Origin: Polaribacter aestuariivivens
Lineage (GTDB): Bacteria; Bacteroidota; Bacteroidia; Flavobacteriales; Flavobacteriaceae
Assembly: GCF_005885675.1 (NCBI RefSeq)
Contig: NZ_VANR01000002.1
Span: forward strand, 496,001 to 560,000
DNA: 64,000 nt
Direction of reading: 5' to 3'
The translations under genes were made by a program, and so were the position numbers. Positions 35,113 through 44,261 of this stretch are shown here, piece after piece (within the stretch, counting starts at the first letter, position 1; each line of letters starts with the position of its first letter). Below the pieces are notes generated by a model. The model was not told the origin of the DNA, ran no database searches, and was given only the letters and a program-made list of their open reading frames with translations.

Positions 35113-36210
35113 ATGATTACACAAGACCAACTTAAAGATATTTCTGAAAGAATTGAAAAATTGAAATCTTATTTAGAGATTGATAAAAAATTGATTGAAA
35201 TTGCCAACGAAGAGGAAAAAACGGCAAATCCAGACTTTTGGAATGACCCAAAAGCAGCAGAAACAGTAATGAAAGAATTACGTTTTAAAAAAAAGTGGGT
35301 TGAAGATTACAATAAAATAATTCAACTAAATGAAGATTTAAATGTGTTTTATGATTTTTATAAAGAAGGTGAAGCTGAAGAAAAAGATGTAGAAAATCAA
35401 TATGAGAAAACAATAACTCTTTTAGAAGATATTGAATTTAAAAATATGCTTTCTGATGAAGGTGACGCCTTATCTGCTGTAATACAAATTACTGCTGGAG
35501 CTGGAGGTACAGAAAGTTGTGATTGGGCTGAAATGTTGTTTAGAATGTACACAATGTGGGCAGAAAAGCAAGGTTTTAAATTAAAAACGCTTAATTATCA
35601 GGCTGGAGATGCTGCAGGAATTAAAACAGTTACTGTAGAAGTTGAAGGAGATTATGCTTTTGGTTGGTTAAAAGGCGAAAATGGCGTGCATAGGTTAGTT
35701 CGTATTTCTCCATTTGATTCTAACGCGAAAAGACACACTAGTTTTGCTTCTGTTTATGTATATCCTGTTGCAGATGATTCTATAGAAATTGATATAAATC
35801 CTGCTGACATAGAAATTACTACTGCTCGTTCAAGTGGTGCTGGAGGACAAAATGTAAATAAAGTAGAAACGAAAGTACAATTATCACATAAACCCTCTGG
35901 AATACAAATTTCTTGTTCAAACTCTCGTTCTCAACATGATAATAGAGCTACTGCAATGCAAATGCTAAAATCTCAATTATATGAAATTGAGTTAAAAAAG
36001 CAACAAGCTGCAAGAGATGATATTGAAGCAAACAAAATGAAAAATGAGTGGGGAAGCCAAATTAGAAATTACGTTATGCATCCATATAAATTGGTAAAAG
36101 ACGTAAGAACTGCTCATGAAACAGGAAATGTAGATGCTGTTATGGATGGAAATATAAATGCATTTTTAAAAGCTTATTTAATGTTAAATGGACAAAAAAC
36201 TTCATCTTAA
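35113..36210 (+). CDS. prfB: Peptide chain release factor 2, without programmed frameshift
   Basis: Recognises UGA/UAA. The 365-residue sequence (ATG at 35113; an in-frame GTG at 35107 is possible) has the RF2 specificity tripeptide SPF in [14 protein letters not shown] and the catalytic GGQ in [11 protein letters not shown]. The region around codons 20-28 ([11 protein letters not shown]) is read in one frame with no CTT-TGA-C slip site, so the usual autoregulatory +1 frameshift is absent. Confidence 0.95.
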   Translation: MITQDQLKDISERIEKLKSYLEIDKKLIEIANEEEKTANPDFWNDPKAAETVMKELRFKKKWVEDYNKIIQLNEDLNVFYDFYKEGEAEEKDVENQYEKTITLLEDIEFKNMLSDEGDALSAVIQITAGAGGTESCDWAEMLFRMYTMWAEKQGFKLKTLNYQAGDAAGIKTVTVEVEGDYAFGWLKGENGVHRLVRISPFDSNAKRHTSFASVYVYPVADDSIEIDINPADIEITTARSSGAGGQNVNKVETKVQLSHKPSGIQISCSNSRSQHDNRATAMQMLKSQLYEIELKKQQAARDDIEANKMKNEWGSQIRNYVMHPYKLVKDVRTAHETGNVDAVMDGNINAFLKAYLMLNGQKTSS

Positions 36211-36246
36211 ATTTGCTGAAAAACAATTCAAAAAAAAAACTTAATT

Positions 36247-36588
36247 ATGATAAAAATATACCACAATCCGCGTTGTAGAAAGTCTAGAGAAGGATTAGAA
36301 ATTTTAGAAAACTCTGGAAAAGAATTTGAGGTGATTAAATACTTAGAAGAAATTCCTACAGAAAAAGAATTATCAAGAATCATAAATTTATTAAACATTT
36401 CTCCCATTCAATTAGTTCGAAAAACAGAAAAAATTTGGAAAGAAACCTTTAAGGGTAAAGAACTATCAGATTCAGAAATTATTTCTGCGATGGTTCAAAA
36501 CCCTAAGTTAATTGAAAGACCTATAGTTATTAATAATAAAAAAGCTGTTATTGGCAGACCATCTTCTAATATTATAGAAATCATCTAA
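36247..36588 (+). CDS. ArsC/Spx-family thioredoxin-fold protein
   Basis: A 113-residue ArsC-like protein, beginning MIKIYHNPRCRKSREGLEIL with the single active-site cysteine in PRCRKS. The ERPIVINNKKAVIGRP stretch supplies the cis-Pro and phosphate-binding arginine. It is annotated in general as glutaredoxin-dependent arsenate reductase. No arsenical pump or regulator lies nearby, so a house-keeping thiol role is equally possible. It follows prfB by 36 bases. Confidence 0.82.
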   Translation: MIKIYHNPRCRKSREGLEILENSGKEFEVIKYLEEIPTEKELSRIINLLNISPIQLVRKTEKIWKETFKGKELSDSEIISAMVQNPKLIERPIVINNKKAVIGRPSSNIIEII

Positions 36589-36590
36589 AT

Positions 36591-36622
36591 AACAATTTTA
36601 AAAAATTGTTTAACTTTTTTTT
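36591..36622 (+). terminator. Probable terminator after the arsC-like gene
   Basis: AACAATTTT (36591-36599) pairs with AAAATTGTT (36602-36610), an AT-rich stem, followed by TAAC and eight T. Weak because of low GC, but well placed 2 bases after the stop. Confidence 0.55.
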
Positions 36623-36692
36623 AACCTTATTAAACTAAACTAAAGTAGAGATTTGCAGTCAAACAAAAACTAACTAGATAAATAATTAAGTT

Positions 36693-39158
36693 TTGACTAA
36701 AAAAATTACTACGCTTTTATGTTGTTTATTAATAGCAACAACTTTCTTTGCTCAAGAAACATCAAAAAAAGAAAATATTAAAATAACAGGTACTGTTGTT
36801 GATGCTAAAACAAAGCAACCTTTAGAGTACGCAACCATTATTTTAAAAAACACCAAAACAAATTCTGTATCTGGAGGTATTACAGACGTTAAGGGAAAGT
36901 TTAATATAGAAACTCCAAAAGCAAATTACCTTATCAGTATAGAGTTTATTTCATTTAAACCTATAAAATTTCCCGCAGAAAATATTACACAAAACAAGAA
37001 TTTTGGTACTATTGAACTTTCTGAAGACACGAATAATTTAGACGAAATAGTAATCGTAGCAGAAAAAACAACTGTAGATATTCGCTTAGATAAAAAAATA
37101 TTTAACATTGGTAAAGATTTATCAATAAGAGGTGGAAATGCAAGCGATGTTTTAGGAAACGTTCCATCTGTTCAAGTTGATGTTGAAGGTACTGTAAGTT
37201 TACGTGGTAATGAAAATGTAACTATTTTAATTGATGGTAGACCAAGTGCTTTAGTCGGTTTAAACGGTGCAGAAGCTTTAAGACAAATACCTGCAGAAGC
37301 AATTGAAAAAGTAGAAGTTATTACTTCGCCTTCTTCTAGATATGATGCTGAAGGAACAGCTGGTATTTTAAATATTATTTTAAGAAAAAATAAACTAACA
37401 GGTTTTAATGGTTCTTTACAATTAGATTTAGGAATTCCTGAAAGAGTTGGTACTGCATTTAACGCAAATTGGCGTACAAAAAAATGGAATCTTTTTACAA
37501 ATACAGGTTTCAGGTATAATGAAACACCAGGAAATGCATCAACAGATTCAGATTTTTTATCTTCCTCAGCACAAAACGCGAAAGTTATAGAACGTAGAAA
37601 TTTTGGACGATTAGGAAGGTCTATTTTTACCAGTTTCGGTGCAGAATATTATATTTCAGACAATTCTAGCATTATTGGTAATATTGTTTATAATGGTGGA
37701 AATGATGATGACGTTAATACAAACGACATTGACAGGTTTGACTCAAATGGAAATATTAATGAAGCAACATTAAGAACTGAAAATGAAGGAGAAGATGAAC
37801 AAAGAATTCAATATACATTAGATTATGTAAATAATTTTAATGATTCTGGTAAAAAGCTAACCGTTAACTTACAATATTCAACAGAGGCAGAAGACAAAAA
37901 CAATAATATTACAGAAATTGATACTCAAACAAACCTACTAAACGATTTAGAACAAGTTATAGAAGATCAAAATGAAAACAGAGGTTTGTTACAAATAGAT
38001 TATGTACACCCTGTTGGAGAAAACATTCAGTATGAAGCTGGTTATAGAGGAAATTATAGAGATATTTTTAACAGTTTTTATTTAGCTGAAAGACAAGTAT
38101 TTCCTGATGGTCCTTTGATTCCAGATACTGGTTTAAATAACTCATTCAACTATGAAGAATTTGTAAATGCTGCTTATTTTCAATATGGTCAAAAATTCAA
38201 CAAAATATCTTTATTAGCAGGTGTAAGATATGAATACACATCTATTAAAATTGATCAAGAAACAGCTACAATAACCGATGAAAGAAGTTATGGAAATTTA
38301 TTTCCAACCATAAATTTAGGCTACGAATTTAAAGACGGAGAAAACATTACTTTAGGCTATAATAGAAGAATTAGAAGACCAAGAGGTAGAAGTTTAAATC
38401 CGTTTCCAAGCAGATCTAGTGAGAGTAACATTTATAGTGGTAACGTAGATTTAAACCCTGTAATTACAGATGCTTTTGACTTTGGTTACTTAAAAAGATG
38501 GGACAAATTTACTTTAAGCAGTTCTATTTACTACAACAGAAGTGAAGATAACTGGGAAAGAATTCAAGAAGATACTGGTGAAATTACAGATAATGGAGAT
38601 CCTATTATAAGAAGATTCCCAGTAAATTTATCTACAGAAGAAAGAGTTGGTTTAGAATTTACTTTAAACTACAGACCTTTTAAAATTTGGAATATTAATA
38701 GTGATTTTAACTTGTTTAAAGTTAAAACTGATGGTGATTACACAAATCCTGTAACCAATACAACTCAAAATTTCGATTTTGAAAACACCTCATACTTTAT
38801 AAGATTAAATCAAAAAATAACCTTACCAGGAAAAACAGATTTACAAATAAATACAAACTATAGAGGTCCATCTCAAAATGCACAAACTACAAGCAAAGGT
38901 GTTTTTAGTTTAAATTTGGCTGCTAGTAAAGATATATTTAATGAAAAAGCTTCAATAAGTTTAAACTTTAGCGACGTTTTTAACAGTAGAATTAGTAGAA
39001 GAACTACAGAAATACCAAATGTTTTAAATCAATACTCAGAATTTCAATGGAGAGAGCCACAATTTAGAGTGAGTTTTGTATACAGATTCAACCAAAAGAA
39101 AAAGAGTTTTAGAGAAAATAGAGAAGATGATGGTGGTGGAGAAGATTTTGAAGGATAA
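36693..39158 (+). CDS. TonB-dependent receptor-like outer-membrane barrel protein
   Basis: An 821-residue protein with TTG start and signal peptide (MTKKITTLLCCLLIATTFFA). Residues about 28-110 are a carboxypeptidase-regulatory-like (CarbopepD_reg_2) domain. A plug with SDVLGNVPSVQVDVEG follows (about 135-225), then a large beta barrel of the OMP_b-brl_3 type with many aromatic/aspartate strands. The last 20 residues are acidic and Gly-rich (ENREDDGGGEDFEG). Substrate unknown; no SusD partner is adjacent, so a polysaccharide locus is unlikely. Confidence 0.88.
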   Translation: MTKKITTLLCCLLIATTFFAQETSKKENIKITGTVVDAKTKQPLEYATIILKNTKTNSVSGGITDVKGKFNIETPKANYLISIEFISFKPIKFPAENITQNKNFGTIELSEDTNNLDEIVIVAEKTTVDIRLDKKIFNIGKDLSIRGGNASDVLGNVPSVQVDVEGTVSLRGNENVTILIDGRPSALVGLNGAEALRQIPAEAIEKVEVITSPSSRYDAEGTAGILNIILRKNKLTGFNGSLQLDLGIPERVGTAFNANWRTKKWNLFTNTGFRYNETPGNASTDSDFLSSSAQNAKVIERRNFGRLGRSIFTSFGAEYYISDNSSIIGNIVYNGGNDDDVNTNDIDRFDSNGNINEATLRTENEGEDEQRIQYTLDYVNNFNDSGKKLTVNLQYSTEAEDKNNNITEIDTQTNLLNDLEQVIEDQNENRGLLQIDYVHPVGENIQYEAGYRGNYRDIFNSFYLAERQVFPDGPLIPDTGLNNSFNYEEFVNAAYFQYGQKFNKISLLAGVRYEYTSIKIDQETATITDERSYGNLFPTINLGYEFKDGENITLGYNRRIRRPRGRSLNPFPSRSSESNIYSGNVDLNPVITDAFDFGYLKRWDKFTLSSSIYYNRSEDNWERIQEDTGEITDNGDPIIRRFPVNLSTEERVGLEFTLNYRPFKIWNINSDFNLFKVKTDGDYTNPVTNTTQNFDFENTSYFIRLNQKITLPGKTDLQINTNYRGPSQNAQTTSKGVFSLNLAASKDIFNEKASISLNFSDVFNSRISRRTTEIPNVLNQYSEFQWREPQFRVSFVYRFNQKKKSFRENREDDGGGEDFEG

Positions 39159-39174
39159 AATTAAGAAAGAAATC

Positions 39175-39208
39175 AAATTAGTGCTTTTAAAATTAAAAGC
39201 ACTAATTT
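39175..39208. repeat. 16-bp perfect inverted repeat
   Basis: AAATTAGTGCTTTTAA (39175-39190) and its exact complement TTAAAAGCACTAATTT (39193-39208) are separated by 2 bases, just after the TonB-receptor gene. It can act as a stem-loop, but no T run follows closely. A second, unrelated terminator hairpin comes 9 bases later. Confidence 0.85.
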
Positions 39209-39216
39209 AAACCCAT

Positions 39217-39254
39217 AAAAAAACTCGTTCAAATATATTTGAACGAGTTTTTTT
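39217..39254. terminator. Bidirectional terminator
   Basis: A near-perfect palindrome (AAACTCGTTCAAAT... / ...ATTTGAACGAGTTT) centred at 39235/39236, with an A run on the left and a T run on the right. It serves the plus-strand receptor gene and the minus-strand small membrane protein gene that converge here. Confidence 0.85.
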
Positions 39255-39272
39255 TATAAATATGATTTAAAA

Positions 39273-39446
39273 CTACTTTCCTTCAGCAGCTTGTTTTGCT
39301 TCTTTTTTTAATTTTAAGTTTTCCCAGATAGTTCCACCAATCCAATAAGGAACTACAAATGTTAATAAGAATATTAACAACCAAAAACCAGCTGTAAAAA
39401 TAAACATGAATAAAACTAAACCTGAAAATTGAGAAAAATCTAACAT
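39273..39446 (-). CDS. Small conserved-looking membrane protein (57 aa)
   Basis: A short gene: MLDFSQFSGLVLFMFIFTAG at the N-terminus, one long hydrophobic stretch (residues 9-34), VVPYWIGGTIWENLK, and a charged C-terminus KKEAKQAAEGK. One or two TM segments. The amino-acid order (hydrophobic, then PYWIGG turn, then basic amphipathic tail) and the placement directly before a terminator support it. An overlapping 62-residue frame at 39283-39471 has no such character. I do not know its function. Confidence 0.7.
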   Translation of the reverse strand: MLDFSQFSGLVLFMFIFTAGFWLLIFLLTFVVPYWIGGTIWENLKLKKEAKQAAEGK

Positions 39447-39569
39447 TTGTTTCTATTTGAATAATTAACATTGCAAAAATAACACATATTTTCAGATTTC
39501 ACCATCAAAATTTAATTTTTTTCAACAGTATTTCACCAGAAATGTTCATAAAGTATTACCTGCTTTTTG

Positions 39570-39577
39570 TAAATTTG
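39570..39577 (+). promoter_or_regulatory. fumC -7 box
   Basis: TAAATTTG matches TAnnTTTG and sits 22 bases before the fumC ATG. Confidence 0.55.
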
Positions 39578-39599
39578 TAATCCTAAAATTTCAAATAAA

Positions 39600-41000
39600 A
39601 TGACAAAGTTTAGAATCGAAAAAGATACAATGGGTAATGTAGAAGTACCTGCAGACAAATATTGGGGTGCACAAACAGAGCGATCTCGCAACAATTTTAA
39701 AATAGGTTCACCAGCATCAATGCCGTTAGAAATAGTGTATGGTTTTGCTTATTTGAAAAAAGCAGCTGCTTATACAAATACAGAATTAGGTGTTTTAGCT
39801 GAAGAAAAACGTGATTTAATTGCACAAGTATGTGATGAAATTTTAGAAGGTAAACACGATAATCAGTTTCCTTTAGTTATTTGGCAAACAGGTTCTGGTA
39901 CACAATCTAACATGAATGTAAACGAAGTTATTGCCAACAGAGCTCATGAAATCGCAGGAAAAGTAATTGGTAAAGGTGAAAAAACGATTCAACCAAATGA
40001 CGATGTAAATAAATCGCAATCTTCTAATGACACTTTTCCAACAGGAATGCACATTGCTATTTATAAAAAATTAAAAGAAATTACCATTCCAGGTATTATA
40101 AAACTTAGAAACACATTAAATGACAAAGCTGTAGCTTTTAAAGATATTGTTAAAATTGGAAGAACGCATTTAATGGACGCTACTCCACTTACATTAGGAC
40201 AAGAATTTTCTGGTTACGTAGCGCAGTTAGATTTTGGTTTAAAAGCGTTAGAAAACACTTTACCACACTTAAGTCAGTTAGCTTTAGGAGGAACAGCTGT
40301 AGGAACAGGTTTAAACACACCAAAAGGTTATGATGTTTTAGTTGCAAAATATATTGCAGAATTTACAGACTTACCATTTGTAACAGCAGAAAACAAATTT
40401 GAAGCTTTAGCTGCTCATGATGCTTTAGTAGAAACTCATGGTGCTTTAAAACAAATCGCAGTTTCTTTAAATAAAATTGCAAACGATATTCGTTTAATGG
40501 CTTCTGGTCCAAGATCTGGAATTGGTGAAATTATCATTCCTGCAAACGAACCTGGTTCTTCAATTATGCCTGGTAAAGTAAATCCTACACAAGCAGAAGC
40601 TATAACTATGGTATGTGCACAAGTTATGGGGAATGATGTTGCTGTAACTGTTGGTGGTACACAAGGGCATTATGAACTAAATGTTTTTAAACCAATGATG
40701 GCAGCAAATGTGTTACAATCTGCTCAATTAATTGGAGATGCATGTACTTCTTTTGAAGAAAATTGTGCTGCAGGTATTGAGCCAAATCAAAAAAGAATTA
40801 CAGAGTTGGTAAATAATTCTTTAATGCTAGTTACTGCGTTAAATACTAAAATTGGTTATTACAAAGCTGCTGAAATTGCAAACACTGCTCATGAAAACGG
40901 AACAACTTTAAAAACAGAAGCTGTACGCTTAGGATATGTTACAGAGGAAGAATATGATGCTTGGGTAAAACCAGAAGAAATGACTGGTAGCTTAAAATAA
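39600..41000 (+). CDS. fumC: Class II fumarate hydratase
   Basis: Iron-independent reversible hydration of fumarate to malate in the TCA cycle. A 466-residue homotetramer type with [35 protein letters not shown] and the signature [15 protein letters not shown] (catalytic serine loop). Typical length. It is followed by a hydroxyacyl-CoA dehydrogenase 25 bases downstream, so a small operon of central-metabolism enzymes is possible. Confidence 0.97.
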   Translation: MTKFRIEKDTMGNVEVPADKYWGAQTERSRNNFKIGSPASMPLEIVYGFAYLKKAAAYTNTELGVLAEEKRDLIAQVCDEILEGKHDNQFPLVIWQTGSGTQSNMNVNEVIANRAHEIAGKVIGKGEKTIQPNDDVNKSQSSNDTFPTGMHIAIYKKLKEITIPGIIKLRNTLNDKAVAFKDIVKIGRTHLMDATPLTLGQEFSGYVAQLDFGLKALENTLPHLSQLALGGTAVGTGLNTPKGYDVLVAKYIAEFTDLPFVTAENKFEALAAHDALVETHGALKQIAVSLNKIANDIRLMASGPRSGIGEIIIPANEPGSSIMPGKVNPTQAEAITMVCAQVMGNDVAVTVGGTQGHYELNVFKPMMAANVLQSAQLIGDACTSFEENCAAGIEPNQKRITELVNNSLMLVTALNTKIGYYKAAEIANTAHENGTTLKTEAVRLGYVTEEEYDAWVKPEEMTGSLK

Positions 41001-41025
41001 CATTTAAATAAAAATACAATTTAAT

Positions 41026-41913
41026 ATGAAAAACATAGCAGTAATTGGCGCTGGAACAATGGGAAATGGTATTGCACACACATTTGCTCAATTTAATTAT
41101 AACGTACATTTAATTGATGTTTCGCAAGCAGCTTTAGACAAGGGAATTGCTACTATTTCTAAAAATTTAGATAGAATGGTAGCTAAAGAAAAAATTTCTG
41201 AAGCTGATAAAACTAAAACGTTAGAAAATATCAACACATTTACATCCATAAAAGACGGTGCTAAAAATGTAGATTTAGTTGTTGAAGCAGCTACAGAAAA
41301 TGTTTCATTAAAATCTAAAATATTTAAAGAATTAGATGAAGTTTGTAATGAAAATACGATTTTAGCTACAAACACCTCTTCAATATCAATTACTCAAATT
41401 GCTGCAGTTACCAATAGAGCAGATAAAGTAATTGGAATGCATTTTATGAATCCTGTACCAATTATGAAGTTGGTTGAAATTATTAGAGGATACAACACTT
41501 CTGATGAAGTAATGGATACAATTGTACATTTATCTAAAGAAATTAATAAAACTCCTGTAGAAGTTAATGATTATCCTGGTTTTGTTGCCAACCGAATTTT
41601 AATGCCAATGATTAACGAATCTATTGAAACACTTTACAATGGAGTTGCTGGTGTTAAAGAAATTGATACAGTTATGATGTTAGGAATGGCACATCCTATG
41701 GGTCCACTACAATTGGCAGATTTTATTGGTTTAGATGTTTGTTTATCTATTTTAAATGTGATGCATGATGGCTTTAAAAATCCAAAATATGCACCTTGCC
41801 CATTACTAGTAAATATGGTTATGGCGGGTAAATTGGGTGTAAAATCCGGTGAAGGTTTTTATGATTATTCTGAAAACAGAAAAGCAGAAACAGTTGCTAA
41901 AATGTTTAGCTAA
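41026..41913 (+). CDS. 3-hydroxybutyryl-CoA dehydrogenase
   Basis: NAD(P)-dependent oxidation of 3-hydroxyacyl-CoA. A 295-residue stand-alone enzyme: Rossmann motif GAGTMGNGIAHTFAQ at residues 7-21, catalytic histidine in GMHFMNPVPIMKLVE, VNDYPGFVANRI, and a C-terminal domain with HPMGPLQLADFIGLD. It could serve short-chain fatty acid or phenylacetate degradation; no other genes of these pathways adjoin it. Confidence 0.93.
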   Translation: MKNIAVIGAGTMGNGIAHTFAQFNYNVHLIDVSQAALDKGIATISKNLDRMVAKEKISEADKTKTLENINTFTSIKDGAKNVDLVVEAATENVSLKSKIFKELDEVCNENTILATNTSSISITQIAAVTNRADKVIGMHFMNPVPIMKLVEIIRGYNTSDEVMDTIVHLSKEINKTPVEVNDYPGFVANRILMPMINESIETLYNGVAGVKEIDTVMMLGMAHPMGPLQLADFIGLDVCLSILNVMHDGFKNPKYAPCPLLVNMVMAGKLGVKSGEGFYDYSENRKAETVAKMFS

Positions 41914-41919
41914 TTATAA

Positions 41920-42564
41920 ATGATAAAAAAAAGTAGCCTCTTTATATTTCTTTGTTTTATTGCTTTTAAAATGCAAAGTCAAGAAATTGAAAGAGGTTTT
42001 CTAATTCCCAAAAAAATTGGTTTTTTGTATAATAATGCGAACGAAAAAAACTTTTTGTTTGATGATAAAGATTATTATTACACAACAAACACCTTTAAAT
42101 TACAAGCATTTTATAATTTAGGAACTTGGAAATCTTTTAATTTTGAATTGATTATACAACCTCAACTTCAAATTTTGAAACATCAATTGTTGAATGAGCA
42201 ATTTGTAACTCCAGATGAAGACAATTATATAGCAAAAAGAGAAGAATTTACAACCTTAAAAACAATGCATTTATATGCAATTGAATTAGGTTTTGTCGTC
42301 AAAAAACAGTTAGTTAAAAAACTACATGTTCAATTAACCATTGGTTTAGGTTTTGGAACTATTGATACTAAAACAGAACGTTTAGCAAAAGGTTTTACTT
42401 TTATTGAAAATGGCTCTTTGGGCTTCACATATCAAACTACAAAAAATACAATTTTATATTTAGGAAGTAATATTGGGCATGTTTCAAACTTTGATACTCA
42501 ATCACCCAATAATGGATACAATATAATAGGCTTAGAAGTTGGTTTTTCTTATTTATTAGATTAA
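41920..42564 (+). CDS. PagL-like acyloxyacyl hydrolase (lipid A deacylase family)
   Basis: A 214-residue protein with a signal peptide (MIKKSSLFIFLCFIAFKMQS) and an eight-strand outer-membrane barrel. The C-terminal HVSN motif has H187 and S189 in the spacing of the PagL catalytic His/Ser, followed by NNGYNIIGLEVGFSYLL. Family members remove the 3-O acyl chain of lipid A. It starts 6 bases after the dehydrogenase and ends before a strong bidirectional terminator. Confidence 0.72.
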   Translation: MIKKSSLFIFLCFIAFKMQSQEIERGFLIPKKIGFLYNNANEKNFLFDDKDYYYTTNTFKLQAFYNLGTWKSFNFELIIQPQLQILKHQLLNEQFVTPDEDNYIAKREEFTTLKTMHLYAIELGFVVKKQLVKKLHVQLTIGLGFGTIDTKTERLAKGFTFIENGSLGFTYQTTKNTILYLGSNIGHVSNFDTQSPNNGYNIIGLEVGFSYLLD

Positions 42565-42584
42565 AAACTCATAGTATGTAAACA

Positions 42585-42622
42585 AAAAAGCTTTAAAACA
42601 TTTTCGTGTTTTAAAGCTTTTT
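42585..42622. terminator. Bidirectional terminator between PagL-like gene and dps
   Basis: AAAAAGCTTTAAAACA (42585-42600) and TGTTTTAAAGCTTTTT (42607-42622) form a perfect 16-bp stem with a six-base loop, with A and T runs at both sides, between two convergent genes. Confidence 0.88.
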
Positions 42623-42643
42623 CAATAACTAAAATCGAACAGA

Positions 42644-43117
42644 CTATTTACCCAACCAAGAGTTTAACATCCAAATTGTTTTTTCTTGTTCTGAAATTAA
42701 ATCACTCATCATTGCATTTGTACCTTCATCATTTGCTTCGTCAGATAAATTTAAAATTACCCTTTCTATTTTTAATAATTCTGAAAGAGAGTTTACCACC
42801 AATTCTACAGCTTTCTCATCATTAGAAATATCTTTTCCAACAGGTACAGAAGAGTTATTAATATAATCTGTAAAAGTATGTAAAGGCTTGCCTTGTAGAG
42901 TTAAAATACGTTCTGCAATATCATCTATTTCTACTTGTGCTCCAGTATATAATTCTTCGAACTTATTATGTAAATCAAAAAAGTTTTTTCCTTTGATATT
43001 CCAATGCAATCCTCTTAAATTTTGGTAATATATTTGAAAATTGGACAATAATCCATTTAAATTGTCTACTAAATTTGCGCTATCTTTTTTATCTAAACCT
43101 AAAACTGTTTCTATCAT
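42644..43117 (-). CDS. dps: Dps family DNA-binding ferritin-like protein
   Basis: Forms dodecamers that oxidise Fe(II) with H2O2 and store iron, protecting DNA. A 157-residue four-helix protein with the ferroxidase residues in LHWNIKGKNFFDLHNKFEELY and VEIDDIAERI, split across two subunits as usual. It is divergent from oxyR across a 117-bp spacer, which fits oxidative-stress control. Confidence 0.93.
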   Translation of the reverse strand: MIETVLGLDKKDSANLVDNLNGLLSNFQIYYQNLRGLHWNIKGKNFFDLHNKFEELYTGAQVEIDDIAERILTLQGKPLHTFTDYINNSSVPVGKDISNDEKAVELVVNSLSELLKIERVILNLSDEANDEGTNAMMSDLISEQEKTIWMLNSWLGK

Positions 43118-43194
43118 TTTTTCTTTATTTATTTTATTATTTTTATTCTATTTCAAAATTAAAAGAAATTAATTTCCTTTTAATATAATTATTA

Positions 43195-43219
43195 TTGATA
43201 GTTTTAATATCTTTATCAA
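43195..43219. promoter_or_regulatory. Candidate LysR/OxyR site in the dps-oxyR spacer
   Basis: TTGATA (43195-43200) and TATCAA (43214-43219) form an inverted repeat with a 13-base gap, 15 bases before the oxyR start. LysR regulators bind dyads like this and usually control the divergent gene. The match is short, in AT-rich DNA. Confidence 0.35.
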
Positions 43220-43234
43220 AATTTCTTATTTACA

Positions 43235-44176
43235 ATGACAATTACCCAATTAAAATACGTTTTATCAGTAGCTGAGTACCAAAATTTCACAGTAGCTGCT
43301 GAACATAGTTTTGTTACACAACCTACTTTGAGTATGCAAATACAAAAGTTAGAAGACGAACTTGATGTTCAAATTTTTAATCGTTCTAAAAAACCAATTG
43401 AATTGACAGAAGTTGGTAAAAAAATAGTACAACAAGCAAAAGTAATTGTTGATGAAAGCAATAGAATTTTAGACATTGTACATCAACAAAAAGGTTTTAT
43501 TGGTGGCGAATTTAAATTAGGAATTATTCCTACGATTATGCCTACATTATTACCAATGTTTTTAAACAATTTCACGAAAAAATATCCAAAAGTAAAATTA
43601 GTTATACAAGAACTTACTACAGAAGAAATTGTTAGAAAATTAACTGACGGACATATAGATGCTGCTATTGCTGCGACTCCTTTAGAAAATGAAGCTATTA
43701 AAGAGCGTCCTTTATATTATGAGCCTTTTGTTGGTTTAATTCCTCAAAATCACAGGCTTTTTAAGAACAAACAAATTACTTCCGAAGAATTAGAAATGGA
43801 AGATATTTTATTGTTAGAAGATGGCCATTGTTTTAAAGATAGCGTTATAAATTTATGCAGAAATCATAAAATTGACAATAAAAAGAAATTTCAATTAGAA
43901 AGTGGAAGTTTTGATACGCTTATCAAACTTTCAAAAGAAGGTTTAGGTATGACTTTGCTACCTTATTTACATACTTTAGACTTAAATGAGTTGGATAAAA
44001 GTCATTTGCGTGAATTTGAAAATCCACCACCAGCAAGAGAAGTGAGTTTAATTTACCACAAATCGCAATTAAAAATGCAATTAATTGAAGCTTTAAAGAA
44101 AACTATTGATGGTGTTGTTAGAGGTGCTATTTCTTTTGCTGATGTAAAAATTATTAGCCCTATTAATAAAATGTAA
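43235..44176 (+). CDS. oxyR: OxyR, hydrogen-peroxide-sensing LysR regulator
   Basis: A 313-residue LysR regulator with helix-turn-helix MTITQLKYVLSVAEYQNFTV...PTLSMQIQKLE. The substrate-binding domain holds C199 and C208 in GHCFKDSVINLC, identical in number and spacing to the peroxide-reactive pair of Escherichia coli OxyR. This identifies it as OxyR rather than a generic LysR. It is divergent from dps, a classic target. It ends before a terminator shared with folE. Confidence 0.93.
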   Translation: MTITQLKYVLSVAEYQNFTVAAEHSFVTQPTLSMQIQKLEDELDVQIFNRSKKPIELTEVGKKIVQQAKVIVDESNRILDIVHQQKGFIGGEFKLGIIPTIMPTLLPMFLNNFTKKYPKVKLVIQELTTEEIVRKLTDGHIDAAIAATPLENEAIKERPLYYEPFVGLIPQNHRLFKNKQITSEELEMEDILLLEDGHCFKDSVINLCRNHKIDNKKKFQLESGSFDTLIKLSKEGLGMTLLPYLHTLDLNELDKSHLREFENPPPAREVSLIYHKSQLKMQLIEALKKTIDGVVRGAISFADVKIISPINKM

Positions 44177-44203
44177 ATTTTACGAATTACAATTAAAATA
44201 AAA

Positions 44204-44239
44204 AAAAATCCGTTTTGATGATTATCAAAACGGATTTTT
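44204..44239. terminator. Bidirectional terminator between oxyR and folE
   Basis: AAAAATCCGTTTTGAT (44204-44219) pairs with ATCAAAACGGATTTTT (44224-44239), a perfect 16-bp stem with a four-base loop, with A and T runs on both flanks. Confidence 0.9.
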
Positions 44240-44261
44240 ATTTTTTTATGAGTTCAAGTAA

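Noticed and set aside
35160..35190. Programmed +1 frameshift in prfB
   Set aside because: No in-frame stop and no CTT-TGA-C site occur near codons 20-28; the gene is continuous.
39283..39471. A 62-residue minus-strand open frame
   Set aside because: It overlaps the 57-residue membrane protein in another frame, has random-looking composition and lacks a signal or TM pattern; the 57-residue frame is far more protein-like.
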